64,000 bases of DNA from JAEYXS01 sp943367715 (GCA_943367715.1 CALRJY020000020.1:1-64000); one strand, 5' to 3'. Counted from the first letter of the stretch, positions 33,796 through 42,508 are shown. Notes: a model not told the origin generated them from the sequence alone. Translations and numbers: made by a program.

Positions 33796-35165
33796 GGCCG
33801 CTTGTCACGGTTCATGGAGCGGGAGATGACGCTGCCGTGGGCGGCTGATTGATTACGGCGCATCAGAAAAATGATCGCGGCAATGGCTGCACCGAGGAAA
33901 ATGAAACCCAATAGGAGTCTGTCCCAATTCGGCCCGGTGGGCACGACGACTGCGGTTTGAGCCATTTGGGCGGCAGTATCCACAGTCTTGGCAGCGGCCA
34001 CAGCGGCTGGTGCGGGAAGTGGAGAGGGAGTGGTAGTAGCGGATGCGACTGTTGGGGCGGCTTTGACCGGAGGCTCTGTGACCTTCACTGGCTCGGCCTT
34101 GATGGGCACTATATCCGATGCTTTCACGGTCTCTTCTGGCCGTGACGGCGTGATCGTGACGACAGGCTCGGTGATGATTGGTTTCGGAGCGGAGGAGGGG
34201 ATGGTGACTGCGGTGGAAGGGGCCGGACTGGTGGCAATCTGGGCGGGTGGTGCCGTCTCATTGATGCTGACGGGCGTCACCATCTTGGGCGCGGTGAGCG
34301 ATACTTCCAACTTCGGCTCGGGTGTGGGCAGGGGCTTGGCCGGCGCTACTACTGTGATGGGAGGCTTGGCGGTGACAACAGGGGGGACATTGGTAGCGGA
34401 GGTAGCTGGCTTGATCGGGCCCTTGACGATGATGGAGGCGGGGGCGGGTTTCTTGGGAGCGGGAGCTGGTTCCGCTTCAGGTTGGGAGGTCGCCGGTTTG
34501 GTGGCTTTGCTCACGGTGTTGGTCGGGGGAGCATCGCCGGGGCGAGGGCGCCGGGGAAGGTAAGGCAACGTCGGCGGAGCACCAGCGGCATCGACGGCCC
34601 AGGCTACCATCTTTTTGTCCCGCACCAAAAAAGTCGTGATGAAGGGGCGACCGTTCTTGGTCATATCCTTCTGGAACTGGCGGTAGATGGCGGTCACGGG
34701 CAGATCGAAAGGTGTGCCGAACATCACGCCACTGCCGTCATGCACGATGACGATGGTGAGGTCATCCTCTGATTGGTTGACGATGGTGTTTAGCTTCTTA
34801 ACGGCTGCCTCGAGTTTGGCTTTGCCGCCATACTTGATCTGACGGATACGCTGATCCACGGCCTGAGCTTGGGCGCGTGCGAGGGTGGGATGCCAACTGG
34901 TGGGCGGAGTAAATGAAGTGTCTACCATCTCATCGAAAGTCCAAACGGAATACAGATCGCCCGGCAGCATGCGGCCGTAAACGCCATCCTGGATCAAGTC
35001 ATGCACGACGGTGGGGGTGAGGGCATCCAGCTTCCGCATGTTGGACGAGGAATCCACGAGAACGAGGAAACGGAAGGGCGGTATCTTGCCAGGAGCGGGT
35101 TGCGCGGGCGCGGAGACGCCGATGAGCAAGGCCAGAGTGAGCAGGGCTAAGCGTAAGTATTTCAT
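33792..35165 (-). CDS. Von Willebrand factor A-like protein with Pro/Thr-rich stalk
   Basis: 457 residues. A signal peptide ends near PAQPAPG. The domain FRFLVLVDSSSNMRKLD holds a MIDAS-like D-x-S-x-N, and the vWA region runs to about residue 195. A long stalk of Pro, Thr, Val and Lys follows (about 210-410), then a membrane helix (LLLGFIFLGAAIAAIIFL) and a basic tail. So it is an anchored surface or periplasmic protein with an outer vWA head. The start overlaps the next gene upstream by 4 nt (ATGA), so the pair is translationally coupled. Confidence 0.8.
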   Translation of the reverse strand: MKYLRLALLTLALLIGVSAPAQPAPGKIPPFRFLVLVDSSSNMRKLDALTPTVVHDLIQDGVYGRMLPGDLYSVWTFDEMVDTSFTPPTSWHPTLARAQAQAVDQRIRQIKYGGKAKLEAAVKKLNTIVNQSEDDLTIVIVHDGSGVMFGTPFDLPVTAIYRQFQKDMTKNGRPFITTFLVRDKKMVAWAVDAAGAPPTLPYLPRRPRPGDAPPTNTVSKATKPATSQPEAEPAPAPKKPAPASIIVKGPIKPATSATNVPPVVTAKPPITVVAPAKPLPTPEPKLEVSLTAPKMVTPVSINETAPPAQIATSPAPSTAVTIPSSAPKPIITEPVVTITPSRPEETVKASDIVPIKAEPVKVTEPPVKAAPTVASATTTPSPLPAPAAVAAAKTVDTAAQMAQTAVVVPTGPNWDRLLLGFIFLGAAIAAIIFLMRRNQSAAHGSVISRSMNRDKRP

Positions 35166-35635
35166 CGGCCAGCGTTCTTAAAGCGGTTCAGTTCCCGGCG
35201 GTTGTAGTTTTCCACATCAGCATGCAAATCGGCCAAGGCCGAGTGAACCATGGCGATGAAATTGGCGCAACTGGCCGCTGAGGCCCCGAAACCGATGACG
35301 GTATCGCGTTCCGCGTAATCATCGGTGACGACCATCACTTCACCATACTCTTTCATGCGATAGGCGGCACGTTCGATGAGGTCATCGGCAGTGTTGCCCA
35401 CGCCGGAGTAAAGGATCTCCATCTCGGGCGAGGACTCAGGCTTGGGCGTGCCGGTTGGCGCACGGGAGCCATCGAAGATGATGGTGATGGGTGTGCCGAT
35501 GGCGTCGCGATAACGGGTAAGGGTGTGGATGAGTTCATCGCGGGCGGCCGCAGAATGGCGCGTCTGGCCGGGAGCGATCTCCGGCCAGTTATGCAAAAGG
35601 CTGTAGCCATCCACAAGTATCCGCACCAACGGCAT
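35162..35635 (-). CDS. NYN-domain RNase-like protein (YacP family)
   Basis: 157 residues from the ATG at 35635; the frame is open 33 codons further up but the domain starts here. MPLVRILVDGYSLLHN and ITIIFDGSRAPTG carry the acidic metal-binding residues of the NYN fold, with VGNTADDLIERAAYRM and VMVVTDDYAERD further on. YacP (Rae1) of Bacillus cuts ribosome-bound mRNA; this short protein is likely an endoribonuclease. It is upstream of and coupled to the vWA gene by a 4-nt overlap. Confidence 0.85.
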   Translation of the reverse strand: MPLVRILVDGYSLLHNWPEIAPGQTRHSAAARDELIHTLTRYRDAIGTPITIIFDGSRAPTGTPKPESSPEMEILYSGVGNTADDLIERAAYRMKEYGEVMVVTDDYAERDTVIGFGASAASCANFIAMVHSALADLHADVENYNRRELNRFKNAGR

Positions 35636-35733
35636 GGAGTTAAGGTAACACTGAGGCGATTGGGGAAAAAGCCCCAAAATCGGGTGAGCGGCTGTCGTGC
35701 GATTTGAAGCTTGAATAATAGCCGTTCCGCGCA

Positions 35734-36786
35734 ATGACTATCTGCCACATGAAAGTAAAAGCACCAGTGCCAGTAACGATCCTGACGGGGTTCCTCGGAG
35801 CGGGGAAAACTACTCTGCTCAATCATATCCTGACGCAGCCGCATGGATATAAGGTGGCGGTCATCGTGAATGAGTTCAGCGAAGTGAACGTGGACAGCCG
35901 CCTCTTGGTGAATGCGGATGAGGAAGTGATCGACCTGAACAACGGTTGTCTGTGCTGTCGTGTGCGGGGTGACTTGGTCAAGAGCCTGAGCATGCTGGTG
36001 AATCACAACAAGAAGTTCGACTACGTGCTGGTGGAGACGACGGGATTGGCGGACCCGAGTCCGGTGGCACATACATTCTTCATCCCAGAACTCGCGGACA
36101 AGGTTCGTTTGGATAGCATCGTGACGGTGGTGGATGCGCGGCATGTGGAGCAGGAGTTGAAGCAGGCTCCGGAGACGCGGCAGCAGATCGCTTTCGCAGA
36201 CGTTATCATGCTGAACAAGACGGACTTGGTGACGATGGCGGAGGCGGATCGTATCGAGCACTTGCTGCGGCATATGAATCAACTGGCGAAGATCTATCGC
36301 ACGGAGCGTTCGCAGATCGATTTGAAACGGATCCTCGATCTTAAGGCGCGTGATCTGAGCACAGCGAAGGACATCCAGGTGGAAGAGGAAGAGCATCATG
36401 ATGATTGCGACCACTGCGATCATGATCATGATCACGGGCATGGACACGACCATGATCATGGCCACGGTCAGGCGCATCATGACAACGAGGTGCGCTCGTT
36501 CTTCGTGAAAGAGAAGCGTCCGCTGGATCAAGCGAAGATGGAGAAATGGTTAAGTGAATTGCTCAGTGGCGAAGCGGCGGAGAATCTGTATCGCAGTAAA
36601 GGGTTCATGTATCTGAAAGGGCAGGCTAAGCGGGTGCTGTATCACAGCGTGCAGATGATGTATGAGGCCAAGCCGGATCGCTTCTGGGAGCCGAATGAGG
36701 TGAGGGAGACGCAGTTGGTCTTCATCGGCAAGAACTTGGATGAGGCGAAGATCCGCAGGGATATTGAAGCGTGCGTGGCGGTGTAG
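35734..36786 (+). CDS. COG0523 (CobW/ZNG-type) metal-chaperone GTPase
   Basis: 350 residues, or 345 if the ATG at 35749 is used. The P-loop is GFLGAGKTT; the metal motif GCLCC follows near residue 72; G3/G4 are ETTGLADPSP and NKTDL. A His/Asp-rich loop (about 213-250, nearly all HD, HG and DH) precedes the C-terminal CobW_C domain. The protein is likely to deliver zinc or another metal to a client enzyme using GTP. Divergent from the NYN gene and 28 bp before a FmdB-like gene. Confidence 0.93.
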   Translation: MTICHMKVKAPVPVTILTGFLGAGKTTLLNHILTQPHGYKVAVIVNEFSEVNVDSRLLVNADEEVIDLNNGCLCCRVRGDLVKSLSMLVNHNKKFDYVLVETTGLADPSPVAHTFFIPELADKVRLDSIVTVVDARHVEQELKQAPETRQQIAFADVIMLNKTDLVTMAEADRIEHLLRHMNQLAKIYRTERSQIDLKRILDLKARDLSTAKDIQVEEEEHHDDCDHCDHDHDHGHGHDHDHGHGQAHHDNEVRSFFVKEKRPLDQAKMEKWLSELLSGEAAENLYRSKGFMYLKGQAKRVLYHSVQMMYEAKPDRFWEPNEVRETQLVFIGKNLDEAKIRRDIEACVAV

Positions 36787-36814
36787 TATGCTGTTATCAG
36801 ATTGAGGAACGTTT

Positions 36815-37060
36815 ATGCCGATTTACGAATACGAACTGTGTGAGGGTGGCTGCAAGGTGTGCGGTGGCAAGTTCACCCTGCATCGCCCGATGTCGGCTGC
36901 CGAACTGACCAAGTGCCCGGCCTGCAAGAAGCCGGTGCGCAAGTTGATCTCGCAGATCAGCGTGCCGCGCATCACGGCGCCGCTTTCCGTGGTTGATGCC
37001 AAGAAGGCGGGTTTCACGGTGCTCAAGAAAACGAGCAAGGGTGAATACGAGCGGCAGTAG
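36815..37060 (+). CDS. FmdB-family zinc-ribbon protein
   Basis: 81 residues with MPIYEYELCEGGCKVCGG at the start and TKCPACKKPVRKLIS, forming the four-Cys zinc ribbon of the FmdB/CxxC family. It has extra Cys residues in the first half. Role unknown; such proteins are small regulators or binding adaptors. Probably in the operon of the metallochaperone. Confidence 0.85.
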   Translation: MPIYEYELCEGGCKVCGGKFTLHRPMSAAELTKCPACKKPVRKLISQISVPRITAPLSVVDAKKAGFTVLKKTSKGEYERQ

Positions 37061-37065
37061 TGAGT

Positions 37066-37596
37066 TTAACCGTCCAAGGGAGGACGAAAGAGCTCTCGAT
37101 TAATCTTGCGATAGAGGTCTTGTAGTGGGGCAAGCAGGGCGCCTTTGCGTTGCAGGGCATCATCACCTAGTTTTACCAGCAGCTTGTTCGGAACGGCTTG
37201 GGGGCGGATTTTCAAGATGGTTTCCAGCGCATGGCTTTCTTTCCCGAGCCCCAGGTGATCAGCCAGCAATACGTAAGCAAGTGCGGGTGAGCGAGATGCT
37301 CCGTAGTTGCAGTAGATTAAAAGGGAAACCGGTTTTAAGGCGACTGCTTGGCGGACGAACGTCAAGGCGCTGGCAATATCCTCCGATTTTGGCGCAGTCG
37401 TCCGGCATTGTTTGGCATCAGCTTCAGAGATCACATCTCCAAATTGTAATGACAGCATCTCACCGCGGAACCAAGCCGGTTTGTTTGAGCTTACGCTGGG
37501 GTTGGAGATGCTGATGATATGGGTGAGATGATGGTCTCGAAATCTTTCGAGTTCATCATTCCCGCATATAAAAAGGTCTAAGGCGTGCTTGCTCAA
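37066..37596 (-). CDS. Dual-specificity-like protein phosphatase
   Basis: 176 residues. The active-site loop reads YCNYGASRSPALAYVL, fitting C-x5-R-S/T with a Tyr where most family members have His before the Cys. An acidic residue for general acid is likely in FGDVISEAD. It may dephosphorylate proteins or another phosphomonoester. It is isolated: 5 bp past fmdB in a converging orientation. Family assignment is fair, target unknown. Confidence 0.75.
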   Translation of the reverse strand: MSKHALDLFICGNDELERFRDHHLTHIISISNPSVSSNKPAWFRGEMLSLQFGDVISEADAKQCRTTAPKSEDIASALTFVRQAVALKPVSLLIYCNYGASRSPALAYVLLADHLGLGKESHALETILKIRPQAVPNKLLVKLGDDALQRKGALLAPLQDLYRKINRELFRPPLDG

Positions 37597-37649
37597 GCGC
37601 TTTGAAATAAACTAGGTGATTGGTCTGGCAGGTCCAGATTAACAATTCG

Positions 37650-38396
37650 TTAAAACAACTGCTCCAGCTTCAACTGGTTCTTCGCGTGTCCGAAGAGCAC
37701 GTAAGTCAGCCCGTCATCGCGCCAGCTCGCCGTATCCCATTCGCCATTGTTTTCGAATACGGGTTTTCCTTCGGGCGGGCGATTGCGAATGGCTTTTTCA
37801 TCCAACACGAGCAGGTGAACTTCCTCGAATTTCTTCCCGACGGTCGTGTTGAAGCAGATCAACGTGACCTTGTTGCCTTTCCACTCGAAAATACGGCAGC
37901 CAAGGCTGGGTTTGCCACCGAGTTGAGAGGGTAGCGAAAATTGTTTATGGCCGCCATGGGCCGCGAGCCAGGCGCGGACCGTTTCATGATCCTTGCTGCT
38001 CATATCGAGCTTGTTCAAGGAATCCAGAAAAGCCATGCTATCGCGTTTGAATTCCGTGAATTGCGGTGTGTTGCGCGTTTGCAGCAGGAAGGGAAGGGCC
38101 AAGAGCATGAGCATGGCCGCTACCGCGGCGATCAACGCTGCTGGCCGACGCCACCAGATGGGCGTGGTGACAACTTTCTGCCCCGCGAGAATGCTGGCGC
38201 GAAGATCGGCTGGAACCGGCGCTGAGCGCAGCTTGGCACTGATGGCGCGGTCAAACGCTTGCTGTTCGGCGAACCACGCTTTCAATTCCGTGTCAGTATC
38301 CGCCAATTGCAGGGCTTCGGTGAAATGCGGGTCCGTGGCATCGGCACCATTGGTCCGGTAGGCTTGCAGGATGATTTGGGCTTCGTTCTTATCCAC
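37650..38396 (-). CDS. Membrane anti-sigma-like factor
   Basis: 248 residues. The cytoplasmic N-terminus has a degenerate anti-sigma-like helix region with no zinc ligands. One membrane helix (ALIAAVAAMLMLLALPFLL, about 86-105) is followed by a periplasmic domain of about 140 residues. Its start overlaps the sigma factor gene by 8 nt, which is the usual sigma/anti-sigma layout. The signal sensed is unknown. Confidence 0.75.
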   Translation of the reverse strand: MDKNEAQIILQAYRTNGADATDPHFTEALQLADTDTELKAWFAEQQAFDRAISAKLRSAPVPADLRASILAGQKVVTTPIWWRRPAALIAAVAAMLMLLALPFLLQTRNTPQFTEFKRDSMAFLDSLNKLDMSSKDHETVRAWLAAHGGHKQFSLPSQLGGKPSLGCRIFEWKGNKVTLICFNTTVGKKFEEVHLLVLDEKAIRNRPPEGKPVFENNGEWDTASWRDDGLTYVLFGHAKNQLKLEQLF

Positions 38397-38943
38397 GGGA
38401 TTTCGCCTCCTTCCGAGCGTCGTTCAAGGGGATGATTTTTTCCGACTTAGGCTGGTTTACTCCGCCAACTAGCTGACGCAACTGCGCCTTGCCCCGGTTC
38501 AGACGAGACATCACGGTGCCGATGGGAATCTCCAATTGTTCCGCGATTTCCTGATACGAAAAGTCTTCGAGATAAAAGAGCATCAGCGGGGCACGATAAA
38601 GTTCTTCCACCAGCAGCAGGGATTCCATGACGGTGTTGCCATCGAGGTCATTGACCACGGTGGGCGAGACGACGGGCAGCTCATGGTCCACTTCTTCCAT
38701 TTCGTGATGCGGAAAACGGGTCTCGCGTCGTTTGCTGCCGAGGAACTCGCGATGCAGTGTGGTGAAGAGCCAGGACTTGGCCTTGGTCCGGTCACGCAAT
38801 TGATGACCTTTGGCGGCCCAGAGGTAGAATGTTTGCTGCGTCAGATCGTACGAAGCCGCCTCACTGCGGGTCAAGCTCAGGGCAAAGCGGTATAGCGCCT
38901 CGTAATACTGATTTACGAGTTGCTCGAATTCCGCGTTTTCCAT
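38389..38943 (-). CDS. ECF-family RNA polymerase sigma factor
   Basis: 184 residues. Region 2 has FEQLVNQYYEALYRFALSLT and DLTQQTFYLW; region 4 has PLMLFYLEDFSYQEIAEQL and IPIGTVMSRLNRGKAQL, the helix-turn-helix. It overlaps the anti-sigma gene by 8 nt. It probably controls its own promoter and an unknown set of genes. The 40-bp gap to the radical SAM gene's stop leaves little room, so the operon may begin here. Confidence 0.92.
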   Translation of the reverse strand: MENAEFEQLVNQYYEALYRFALSLTRSEAASYDLTQQTFYLWAAKGHQLRDRTKAKSWLFTTLHREFLGSKRRETRFPHHEMEEVDHELPVVSPTVVNDLDGNTVMESLLLVEELYRAPLMLFYLEDFSYQEIAEQLEIPIGTVMSRLNRGKAQLRQLVGGVNQPKSEKIIPLNDARKEAKSRG

Positions 38944-38983
38944 GAGCGTATGAGGAGCGGGCTGGAGACTTATTCCCGAAAAA

Positions 38984-39934
38984 TCACTCGACTACGGTGC
39001 CGGTGCAACTGCTGCCGCATCCAGCGGTGCAGGCGAGACAATGGCTGCCGGTCAGGATCGCTGCCTTATCCAAAGAGGTGGGCGTCACATCCCAAAGGAA
39101 AAGGGGCTGAGGGCCGTGTAGCCGAAGGTTCAGCATCTGGTTGAAATCGCAATCATACACTTCCCCCTGAAAACCCACGCTCAAGGTATTGCGGCACATC
39201 AGCCCTTCGAGAGTCGCGGGATTGAAGCTGTTGACGAGCAATTCCATGTATTCATCCCAGCGGCCTTGCTTGCGCAAATCTTCGGCAAAACGGGCGATCG
39301 GCTGGTTGGTGATCGTGAAGAGTTGATGAAAGACGATCCCATAATCTCGGCCCAAGGCTTCCTTGTAGTCTTGCTCAAGTTCGGCTTGGGGCGGTGGCAA
39401 AGCGGTGCCGACTGGGTTGTAAACCAAATGCAGAGGAAGCTTGGTCCCATAGCCCACGGCGTTCAGTTTTTGCAATCCAGCTATGCTGCGTTCAAAAACG
39501 CCATCGCCGCGTTGCTTGCGCACATTCTCGGATTGGTAGCAAGGCAGTGAGGCGATGATTTCAACTTCATTCTCAGCGAGAAATTCAGGGAGATCCTCAT
39601 ATCCCGGTTCGGACAGGATGGTGAGGTTGTTTCGATCGATAACCTTGGCTCCGCAATTACGAGCGGCCTTCACCAGAAAGCGGAAATGCGGGTTCAGTTC
39701 TGGTGCCCCTCCCGTGATGTCCACGATCTCGGGACGATAAGTCTGCATCCAGGCGACAATCCTTTGAGCAGTCGGGAGGTTCATCATTTCCGTGCGCCAA
39801 GGGGCGGCATCGACATGACAATGGCGACAGGCCTGGTTGCATTTGCGGCCTACATTGACCTGCAATGTCTGCAGACGACCGCGCCGCAGTTCCAAGCCAT
39901 GCCTCTGCAGGATGGCCTGAAAGGAATGGGTCAC
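38984..39934 (-). CDS. Radical SAM/Cys-rich protein (ArsS-like, rSAM/selenodomain family)
   Basis: 316 residues. The 4Fe-4S loop CNQACRHCHVDA is near residue 33, then DITGGAPELNPHF. The C-terminal DUF3641-like part ends in a Cys-rich cluster HCLACTAGCGSSC. This is TIGR04167-like, whose members in some bacteria carry selenocysteine in the tail and include ArsS of arsenosugar synthesis. All expected Cys positions here are ordinary Cys codons. The companion transferase lies 27 bp upstream on the same strand, which is the known neighbourhood of this family. No arsM is visible here. Confidence 0.85.
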   Translation of the reverse strand: MTHSFQAILQRHGLELRRGRLQTLQVNVGRKCNQACRHCHVDAAPWRTEMMNLPTAQRIVAWMQTYRPEIVDITGGAPELNPHFRFLVKAARNCGAKVIDRNNLTILSEPGYEDLPEFLAENEVEIIASLPCYQSENVRKQRGDGVFERSIAGLQKLNAVGYGTKLPLHLVYNPVGTALPPPQAELEQDYKEALGRDYGIVFHQLFTITNQPIARFAEDLRKQGRWDEYMELLVNSFNPATLEGLMCRNTLSVGFQGEVYDCDFNQMLNLRLHGPQPLFLWDVTPTSLDKAAILTGSHCLACTAGCGSSCTGTVVE

Positions 39935-39961
39935 GCGATGAGATTAACGAAAATCCGCCGC

Positions 39962-40582
39962 CTAGGCCAGCCTTTGCGCCGAAAGCCGGGCAAGGTAATT
40001 TTCCCAGTCCGCCTTGGTGTCCACGTCCGAAAGTCGGCGAAAGAGATGGTGAATGAGGCCGGTGGCTTGAGCGTGAGCCAGAGTTTCAGCGAAAACAGTT
40101 TCCGTGCTCCAGCGAATGCCCGAAAAGAGATGAGGCTGGGGTTTGTTGAGGCCGATAAGCCAGTAGCCGCCATCCGTGGCCGGACCCAGCACGAGATCAT
40201 GTTTAGCGAGTGCGTTCCATGCCTCCAATATGTCGGTCGCACACACCTCGGGGCAATCCGTGCCGATCATAACGACTCGTTGACTGCCCAGATGAAAAGC
40301 CTGTGCGAAAGCGTTCTGCATACGAACACCCAAATCTCCCTCGGTCTGTGGGTAGGCCTTCCAGCCGGGCCTTAGCAACGATGCGATTTGTGGACCAGCG
40401 TCGGCCGGGGAGTAATGCAATTCCACCTCCTGCACCGAGGCCATCCGGTTGAGTACGATATCGAGAAGTTCCCGGTAGATCCCCAGCGCGGTGTCTGCGC
40501 CCAGTTCGGATGCCAGCCGCGTCTTCACCAAGCCGCGACGGGGCGCTTTGAGCAGGATCAAGAGTTTCTCACCAGCAGCCAT
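39962..40582 (-). CDS. rSAM/selenodomain-associated transferase 1 (TIGR04282-like)
   Basis: 206 residues with a GT-A/CofC-like nucleotidyltransferase fold: LLILLKAPRRGLVKTRLA (family KxPxxGxxKTRL), MIGTDCPEV and PATDGGYWLIGL. Such proteins are neighbours of the radical SAM/Cys-rich protein in many genomes. Together the two are thought to modify an unknown small molecule or, in arsenosugar clusters, a ribosyl product. First of the pair; the radical SAM gene follows after 27 bp. Confidence 0.85.
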   Translation of the reverse strand: MAAGEKLLILLKAPRRGLVKTRLASELGADTALGIYRELLDIVLNRMASVQEVELHYSPADAGPQIASLLRPGWKAYPQTEGDLGVRMQNAFAQAFHLGSQRVVMIGTDCPEVCATDILEAWNALAKHDLVLGPATDGGYWLIGLNKPQPHLFSGIRWSTETVFAETLAHAQATGLIHHLFRRLSDVDTKADWENYLARLSAQRLA

Positions 40583-40598
40583 GTGCAGACCATGACAA

Positions 40599-41828
40599 TC
40601 AAGAGGACTTGGGACGAGTCTTTTGCGGGTTCCAGCGGTAATAAGCCTCGCGCAGTGGGGTGGGCTGAGGATAGCAGGATTTCATGTCAGCCAGTTTCAT
40701 AATGACCCATGGCTGTGTAAAATGTCCGCCATTCTTGGTGAAAACAAAATCATCGGCCAGATAGACGGCTCCATGCACGGGATGCCCGGAAGAACCGACC
40801 AGAAAAATGAGATCGCCGTAGCGCGGCTTGCCTTCCACACGATCATGATACTTGGCGAGAGCTTCTTCCATGAAGGCAGTATCGGTGAAACGGTTGTCCG
40901 GGGAGCGATTGAAAAAATTGAACGCGGTCCAGTAACAATCAGGCGGAATATCCTGAGGGTTCTTCGGTGCCGCAGGATAGGTGTTCAACAAGGAGCGGGG
41001 CAGCGGGGGAAGGATGCTCGCAAGAGAGGCATAAGCCTGCGGTTGAGTGCCCAGAGTTTCCGTGAGTTTCCGTTTCACGCGATCAACCCGGTGCCATTCG
41101 CCCCAATAGGTAGAAAGCGCCTTGATGTCAGTTTTTTGGTCGATACGGATGCGGACTTCGCAATAGGGACGCCGATACAGGATGCTTAGCAACTCTGCGT
41201 GCATCTCCTTATCGGTCACTTGTTCATTGATAAGATCCAGATCGGCAAAGCAGATGGAACTGCCTACCGGATAGACCAGGCGACGGATGCTCTCGGAGAG
41301 TTGCGCGGACAGGTGGTGATCCTGCATCCAGTCATCAAAGCTGGCCGCTGGGTAGCAGAACGGGAAATTCTGGGCCTGGTTTTCTGGGAACTGCGCCAGC
41401 CATACATAAAGCATAGCCCGGCTCTTGGGTTGAAGAGACCAGCGAAATTCGTTGGATGGACGGACGAGAACTCCAGAACCGTTCGGTTCTACTTGGCAGG
41501 TCGTTTGCCACAGACGGCGCTCTTCCTCGGAGAGCGGGGTGGCCGCGATCACGGCTTGAAGTTTCTCGACAGTCGTATCAGGAATAGCCCATACGGCAGG
41601 CGCGGGCGGAGGGGATTGGTGCAGCCAAGTTTGGGGCAAGGGCAGGAAAAAACGGCGATACTCCAGAGTGCCCCAAGGGCCGGAAGCAGCGGAAACCCAT
41701 TCTTTGTCGATATCCTTCCGTTCAAATGCCGACGTAGCATCCTCCCCGTCGTCCTCAGCTTGAGGGCGACAGGACGCGCCAAAGAGGGCGGCCACGAGTA
41801 TGGCCAGAAGTCCAAGTCGGTTAGACAT
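40599..41828 (-). CDS. Lipoprotein with a C-terminal NlpC/P60-like region, unknown function
   Basis: 409 residues from the ATG at 41828, directly before a lipoprotein signal (LAILVAALFGASC). The middle part is not recognised. The last 110 residues have DCYWTAFNFFN, YGDLIFLVGSSGHPVHGAVYL and DDFVFTKNG, which resembles the Cys and His of NlpC/P60 peptidoglycan peptidases. A cell-envelope peptidase role is plausible. It is 16 bp upstream of the transferase gene on the same strand, but the two may not be functionally linked. Confidence 0.65.
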   Translation of the reverse strand: MSNRLGLLAILVAALFGASCRPQAEDDGEDATSAFERKDIDKEWVSAASGPWGTLEYRRFFLPLPQTWLHQSPPPAPAVWAIPDTTVEKLQAVIAATPLSEEERRLWQTTCQVEPNGSGVLVRPSNEFRWSLQPKSRAMLYVWLAQFPENQAQNFPFCYPAASFDDWMQDHHLSAQLSESIRRLVYPVGSSICFADLDLINEQVTDKEMHAELLSILYRRPYCEVRIRIDQKTDIKALSTYWGEWHRVDRVKRKLTETLGTQPQAYASLASILPPLPRSLLNTYPAAPKNPQDIPPDCYWTAFNFFNRSPDNRFTDTAFMEEALAKYHDRVEGKPRYGDLIFLVGSSGHPVHGAVYLADDFVFTKNGGHFTQPWVIMKLADMKSCYPQPTPLREAYYRWNPQKTRPKSS

Positions 41829-41835
41829 CACTAGT

Positions 41836-41983
41836 TTAGACGATGCCGGAGCTGAAAGGTTTCGCAAGGAAAAACGAGGCCTCTGTATTAATTAATCTAA
41901 TCTCAGTGCCTGGCCTAAAAACGCACTTCAGGGCATGATACCGTATATCATTGTTAGACAACGCCGAGCTGAAAAAGTTTCAC
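41836..41983. repeat. Imperfect direct repeat of about 30 bp
   Basis: Copies at 41836-41865 and 41954-41983 both read TTAGAC, then GAGCTGAAA, then GTTTC, matching at about 25 of 30 positions. They are 118 bp apart in the promoter region of the 41828 gene. Also in the gap is a GTGGA/TCCAC hairpin (42006-42022). They may be protein-binding sites or the remains of a mobile element. Confidence 0.55.
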
Positions 41984-42058
41984 TGATTCTGGATAGATTT
42001 AGAACGTGGAAAACTAATCCACGACAGCGGGTAGAGGTGGGCTCGCTAAGACAAATTC

Positions 42059-42508
42059 TTAAGGACGGCTCAGTTTGAAGATACCGCGATCGAACTTGCA
42101 GGAATAAGTCGCGTTCAGATTGGTGCCGCTCACACTGCCGGTATAGGAGTAAACGCCGCCGGCCAATGGTCCCAAATTCTCTTGGCCCTTAAAGGTCCAA
42201 CTGCCATCAGTCTTTTCCACAGGCATGGTCACCAAATAGCGAGCACGGAAGACTTTCCAATAAGTGGCCTTGAACCAGAACTCATACTCATCCGGCTGCT
42301 TTTGAGTGACGATGCACCGCAGTTCTCCGGTGTGACCGTTGGCTTCACTCAGCCATGCTCCCTGCCATGGTCCCGCCAGACTTTGACCTGCAGCGGGTGG
42401 TTGGACCCGGGCGTGGCGCCATTCCCGCTCAAAGCTGGTGCAACCCGAAAGCAACGCGACCAAAACGGTGAGCACGAGAATTTTTCCTGACATTTTCATA
42501 CGTTTCAA
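42059..42508 (-). CDS. Small lipoprotein, function unknown
   Basis: 149 residues with a lipoprotein signal (LVLTVLVALLSGC). The start could be any of the Met residues at 1, 4 or 6. The mature part looks like a beta-rich domain (GPWQGAWLSEANGHTGELRC and GVYSYTGSVSG), perhaps a lipocalin-like barrel that binds small molecules. It is just downstream of, and on the same strand as, the heme-c/FG-GAP gene with a 42-bp gap, so they may be co-transcribed. Confidence 0.75.
   Translation of the reverse strand: MKRMKMSGKILVLTVLVALLSGCTSFEREWRHARVQPPAAGQSLAGPWQGAWLSEANGHTGELRCIVTQKQPDEYEFWFKATYWKVFRARYLVTMPVEKTDGSWTFKGQENLGPLAGGVYSYTGSVSGTNLNATYSCKFDRGIFKLSRP

Noticed and set aside
36395..36490. CATGATCATGATCAC-like simple repeat
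   Set aside because: It encodes the His/Asp-rich metal loop of the COG0523 protein and needs no other explanation.
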